Below are positions 60,351 to 64,000 of a stretch of DNA of 64,000 nt, one piece after another. The notes below the pieces were generated by a model. That model was given only the letters and a program-made list of their open reading frames with translations. It was not told the origin of the DNA and did no database searches. Position 1 is the first letter of the stretch; each line of letters opens with the position of its first letter. The position numbers were made by a program, and so were the translations under genes. Source of the DNA: Chitinophaga alhagiae (GTDB taxonomy: Bacteria; Bacteroidota; Bacteroidia; Chitinophagales; Chitinophagaceae); the NCBI RefSeq assembly GCF_003568665.1, contig NZ_QXMH01000001.1, positions 1,116,001-1,180,000 of the forward strand. The letters are read 5' to 3'.

Positions 60351-63227
60351 CTATTTCTTCAGTTCTTTTTTCAAAAATACGGCGGTATGGCTTTCCTTGC
60401 AATTGCTTACTTCTTCCGGCGTGCCGGTACACAGTATGCGGCCGCCGCCTTCGCCGCCTTCCGGCCCCAGGTCTACTACATGGTCCGCCACTTTTACCAC
60501 ATCGAGATTATGTTCTATCACCAGCACGGTATTGCCTCTTTCCACCAGTTTGTTCAGTACGTTGAGCAGCAGCTGGATGTCCTGGAAATGCAGGCCGGTG
60601 GTGGGCTCGTCCAGTATATAAATGGTTTTCCCGGTATCTTTCTTGGACAGTTCCGTGGCCACCTTCACCCGCTGGGCCTCCCCGCCGGAAAGGGTTACCG
60701 CGCTCTGCCCCAGGGTGATGTACCCCAGCCCTACATCCTGCAGGGTCTTTATTTTGCGGTAAAGATAGGGCACCGGCTGGAAGAACTCAACGGCTTCTTC
60801 CACCGTCATGTCCAGCACGTCAGAGATAGACTTTCCTTTATAGCGGATCTCCAGCGTTTCGCGGTTGTAGCGGCGACCGTTGCATTTTTCACAATGCACG
60901 TATACATCAGGCAGGAAGTTCATTTCTATCACCCGTACCCCGGCGCCTTCACATACATCGCAGCGGCCTCCCTTTACGTTAAAAGAGAACCGGCCGGCGT
61001 TGTAGCCCCTTATTTTGGCCTCCGGCACGGCGGCAAACAGCTGCCTGATCTCCGTAAAAAAGCCGCAGTAGGTAGCGGGATTGCTGCGCGGGGTGCGGCC
61101 TATAGGCGACTGGTCGATCTCGATCACCTTGTCTATTTCCTCCAGCCCCTTGATGCTTTTGTAAGGCATGGGCACCAGCTTGGAATCATACGCATGGCGG
61201 GAAAGGATGGGGTACAGCGTTTCATTGATGAGCGTTGACTTGCCGCTGCCGGATACGCCGGTTACGCAAATAAACGCGCCCAGCGGCAGCTTCAGGTTTA
61301 CGTTCTTGAGGTTGTTGCCGTTGGCGCCTTTCAGCTCCAGGAACTTGCCGTTGCCCTTGCGGCGGGTAGCCGGCACGGGTATTTCGCGCCGCCCGTTGAG
61401 GTAGCCGGCCGTGGCGGTACCCAGCTTCAGCATGTCCGCGGGGCGGCCCTGGGCCACCACGCTGCCGCCGTGTATGCCGGCGCCCGGCCCGATATCTATC
61501 AGGTGGTCTGCACTAAGCATAATGTCTTTATCGTGCTCCACTACTATCACGGTGTTGCCCATGGTCTTGAGATTGCGCAGGGCCTCTATCAGGCGCATGT
61601 TGTCCCGCTGGTGCAGGCCAATGCTGGGCTCGTCAAGAATGTAGGTGATGCCCATCAGTTGGGAGCCTATTTGCGTGGCCAGCCTGATACGCTGGGACTC
61701 CCCGCCGCTCAGCGTGCGCGTGGGGCGGTTGAGGGTGAGATAGGTCAACCCCACGTCCAGCAAAAAGCCCAGGCGTTCCCGTATTTCTTTCAGCACGTCT
61801 TTGGCAATCACGTTCTGCTTGTTGTCAAGCCTTTTTTCTATGTCCGCAAACCAGGCCGCCAGGGCGCTGAGGTTCATCTCGCCCAGCTCGGAAATATTCT
61901 TCCTGTCTACCTTGAACATCAGGCTTTCCTTTTTCAGGCGGCTGCCGTTGCATTCCGGGCAGGTAGACAACTGCATGAAACCTTCCGCCCAGTTGCGTAC
62001 CGCGTCTGAAGACGTATCGTTAAAATAGCGGCGTACCATGTTCACCACCCCTTCATATTCCGTAGCGTACATTTCCCCGCCATTCTCGTCAAAGCCCATG
62101 TCTACTTCCAGCTTACCGTTCTCGTCACCGAAGAGCAGCACGTTCATGGCCTTTTCCGGTATTTTTTCGATGGGGGCGGACAGCGAGAACTTGTATTTTC
62201 TGGCGAGCTGCTGTATCTGTTTGAAGGTAAACGTATCCCTGGCTTCACCGAGGGGCACCAGCCCGCCTTCGTTGATGGATTTGCTGCGGTCAGGCAGCAC
62301 CTCGTCCATATTGATCTGGTAAATGGTGCCCAGCCCTTTGCAACGGGGGCAGGCGCCGTAGGGAGAGTTGAAAGAAAACGTGTTGGGAGACGGTTCTTCG
62401 TAAGAAATGCCCGTATCCTCACACATCAGCTGGCGGCTGTACTGGGATACCTTTCCCGTATCATGGTCCATCACGAACATCAGCCCCTTGCCCATCTGCA
62501 AGGCTTTCTGCAGGCTCTGGCTGATGCGGGTGCGGGCGTCTTCCTGCACCTGCACGCGGTCTATCACCAACTCAATGTCATGGATCTTGTACCGGTCTAC
62601 CTGCATGCGCTCCTTAAGGTCCAGCACCTCTCCGTCTACCCTTACTTTGAGGTAACCCTGTTTTCTCACCTGCTCAAACAGCTCCCGGTAATGCCCTTTG
62701 CGGCCGCGCACCAGGGGCGCCAGTATCACCAGTTTCTTTTTCGGGTAGTGGGAATACAGGTGCGCCAGTATTTCCTCTTCGGAAAAACGCGTCATGCGTT
62801 TGCCGGTATTGTAGGAAAAGGCTTCTCCCACGCGGGCGTAAAGCAGGCGCAGGAAGTCATATATCTCGGTAATGGTGCCTACGGTAGACCGCGGGTTTTT
62901 ATTAGTGGTTTTCTGTTCTATGGAGATCACGGGAGAAAGGCCCATGATCTTGTCCACATCCGGCCGTTCCATATCCCCGATAAACTGGCGCGCATAGGCG
63001 GAAAAACTTTCCATATACCGGCGCTGCCCTTCGGCATAGATGGTATCAAAGGCCAGTGAAGACTTGCCGCTGCCGCTGATACCGGTAATTACCACCAGGC
63101 TGTTCTTGGGGATGCGGATGTCTAGATTTTTAAGATTATGCTCCCGGGCGCCGTATACCTCTATCATTTCTTCCTGAGCGGCCACTGGAGCGGGTTTTCC
63201 TGTTGTTTGTTGCTTTTGCTTTGCCAT
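60351..63227 (-). CDS. uvrA: Excinuclease ABC subunit A
   Basis: 958 residues from the ATG at 63227 (MAKQKQQTTG). DNA damage sensor of nucleotide-excision repair. Both ABC modules are complete: Walker A GISGSGKSSLAF and GVSGSGKSTLIN, signatures LSGGESQRIRLA and LSGGEAQRVKVA. Zinc-binding Cys pairs are seen in CPRCKGLG, CPECNGSR and the CDVCEGAG...CEKCNGRRY site. Length is usual for the family apart from a 20-residue N-terminal extension. DUF6452 and DUF6048 follow closely on the same strand; a link to repair is not implied. Confidence 0.97.
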   Translation of the reverse strand: MAKQKQQTTGKPAPVAAQEEMIEVYGAREHNLKNLDIRIPKNSLVVITGISGSGKSSLAFDTIYAEGQRRYMESFSAYARQFIGDMERPDVDKIMGLSPVISIEQKTTNKNPRSTVGTITEIYDFLRLLYARVGEAFSYNTGKRMTRFSEEEILAHLYSHYPKKKLVILAPLVRGRKGHYRELFEQVRKQGYLKVRVDGEVLDLKERMQVDRYKIHDIELVIDRVQVQEDARTRISQSLQKALQMGKGLMFVMDHDTGKVSQYSRQLMCEDTGISYEEPSPNTFSFNSPYGACPRCKGLGTIYQINMDEVLPDRSKSINEGGLVPLGEARDTFTFKQIQQLARKYKFSLSAPIEKIPEKAMNVLLFGDENGKLEVDMGFDENGGEMYATEYEGVVNMVRRYFNDTSSDAVRNWAEGFMQLSTCPECNGSRLKKESLMFKVDRKNISELGEMNLSALAAWFADIEKRLDNKQNVIAKDVLKEIRERLGFLLDVGLTYLTLNRPTRTLSGGESQRIRLATQIGSQLMGITYILDEPSIGLHQRDNMRLIEALRNLKTMGNTVIVVEHDKDIMLSADHLIDIGPGAGIHGGSVVAQGRPADMLKLGTATAGYLNGRREIPVPATRRKGNGKFLELKGANGNNLKNVNLKLPLGAFICVTGVSGSGKSTLINETLYPILSRHAYDSKLVPMPYKSIKGLEEIDKVIEIDQSPIGRTPRSNPATYCGFFTEIRQLFAAVPEAKIRGYNAGRFSFNVKGGRCDVCEGAGVRVIEMNFLPDVYVHCEKCNGRRYNRETLEIRYKGKSISDVLDMTVEEAVEFFQPVPYLYRKIKTLQDVGLGYITLGQSAVTLSGGEAQRVKVATELSKKDTGKTIYILDEPTTGLHFQDIQLLLNVLNKLVERGNTVLVIEHNLDVVKVADHVVDLGPEGGEGGGRILCTGTPEEVSNCKESHTAVFLKKELKK

Positions 63228-63407
63228 ATAGTTCCCGAACACGAAATTCAAGATACTAAACTACGCTTTTGTGGGTTGAATGAAAAATAAAAACGGGCCG
63301 GAAACGCCGGAACAGCAGAATGGCAGCAGGTTGGCAGCAGTGAAGGCCCGCGGGATATTATTTTTTGACATACGTATGCGGCTGGGGCTTGCGGAACGGC
63401 CAGCAGC

Positions 63408-64000
63408 CTATTTGGCGCCGGCGTTATTGCAATCCCACCCGATCACATATTTGCCCACACCGCCATCTGTTTCATAGCTATGCACCCTGCCGCCGTTAAA
63501 CGTGTAGTTGCTAAAATTGATGGTTTGCATGTGATAGGTGCCTGACCAGCTTTCCGAGGTTGTACGCAGGTTACGGGGCTTCAGGTCAATATGCCCCAGC
63601 CACTCCAGCAGTGACAGCGGCTCCGTGGCCCATCCTCTCATTTCCATGGCGTACATGATCCCTTTTGAAACAGGTTGGGTGTAATCATAGGTATACTTAT
63701 ACTCCAGGCCGGCTGACTCACCGGTGATGCTCAGCACGTTACCGCGGTGATCGTACGCGAGGGTGTGCGTTCCTCCCGGCCAGCCTGCCCATACATATTT
63801 GGTCAAACGCCCCTGGATGTTGTAATAATACCGTGTATGCAGCGGTTCAAAGCCCGGCTGCTCAATGTAGACGGATGAAACAGGGCGGCCGCATTCGTCC
63901 AGTTTGGCACTCAGCAGGGTATCCGTAGTGCCCGTTTCGATCAGGTACAGGTTCCGGCCCACGTACCTGACATCCAGTGTGTGGGGCACGGTATGTGTCA
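63408..64000 (-). CDS. Protein of unknown function, C-terminal part
   Basis: The frame is open to the right edge, so only the last 196 or so residues are seen. The sequence alternates short beta strands with Tyr/Gly/Asn turns (YYYNIQGRLTKYVW, LAYDHRGNVLSI, YKYTYDYTQPVS), like YD-type repeat or DUF4595-type extracellular proteins of Bacteroidota, which end without a catalytic motif. The start and any signal peptide lie outside the window. Family assignment is tentative. Confidence 0.6.
   Translation of the reverse strand, partial: THTVPHTLDVRYVGRNLYLIETGTTDTLLSAKLDECGRPVSSVYIEQPGFEPLHTRYYYNIQGRLTKYVWAGWPGGTHTLAYDHRGNVLSITGESAGLEYKYTYDYTQPVSKGIMYAMEMRGWATEPLSLLEWLGHIDLKPRNLRTTSESWSGTYHMQTINFSNYTFNGGRVHSYETDGGVGKYVIGWDCNNAGAK

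Noticed and set aside
59790..61238. 482-codon plus-strand open frame
   Set aside because: It spans parts of DUF6048, DUF6452 and uvrA on the opposite strand and has no recognisable domain.

Overview
The window reads as chromosomal DNA of a Bacteroidota bacterium, most likely a Chitinophaga-like member of the Chitinophagaceae. The evidence is: two SusC/RagA outer-membrane transporters with SusD lipoproteins, TAnnTTTG-type -7 promoter boxes, many signal-peptidase-II lipoboxes, several Bacteroidota-typical families (DUF6048, DUF6452, DUF4199, DUF3037 with a HipA-like kinase), and a GC-rich coding style (a sample line at 31021-31080 is 33/60 G+C). No rRNA, CRISPR array, insertion sequence or integrase was seen.

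Layout. 1-6012: the start of a susD-like gene, a susC, and a divergent membrane-spanning DNA-binding protein that probably regulates them. 6024-12609: small accessory genes (two GNAT enzymes, an AraC regulator, a VOC protein, a membrane-anchored LuxR regulator with a DUF4199 protein, a HipA-like kinase overlapping a DUF3037 gene, an ankyrin protein). 12616-17231: DoxX, then an operon with 4-bp overlaps encoding an enolase-superfamily enzyme, a cupredoxin and a sugar-dehydrogenase/cytochrome c fusion. 17238-22307: a 90-bp tandem duplication, a DUF6265 and a DUF5009 protein, a HEPN/AbiU2-like protein, a membrane protein and a YLATT-pYEATS protein.

The most interesting region is 22353-37267. It carries SDR, enolase-superfamily, GSA-aminomutase-like, M81 (MlrC-like), SusC, SusD and beta-helix (GH28-like) genes, a sugar-porter MFS transporter with a ceramidase-N-terminal-type hydrolase, and a divergent AraC regulator. 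Two of its promoters share a nearly identical 31-bp operator, made of two ACTATA half-sites 21 bp apart. It ends at exactly the same distance from a TAnnTTTG -7 box in both. A weaker third copy with the same spacing precedes susC. I infer one AraC-controlled regulon that imports and breaks down an amide- or amine-containing, sugar-acid-like compound that I cannot name.

37268-40900 is a clearly AT-rich insert (17/60 G+C in the line at 38881) with an alpha/beta hydrolase and two paralogous beta-propeller lipoproteins. It lies beside tRNA-Pro(TGG) and tRNA-Ser(GCT) and may have been acquired horizontally. 41271-63227 returns to the host style: LysE exporter, NAD(P)-binding protein, M13 peptidase, RarA, a shortened KilA-N protein, the PBP1C/alpha-2-macroglobulin pair, a ModF-like double ABC protein, ElaA-like GNAT, a SUKH protein with an RGG tail, DUF6048/DUF6452 and UvrA. 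The window closes inside a secreted-type protein of unknown function.
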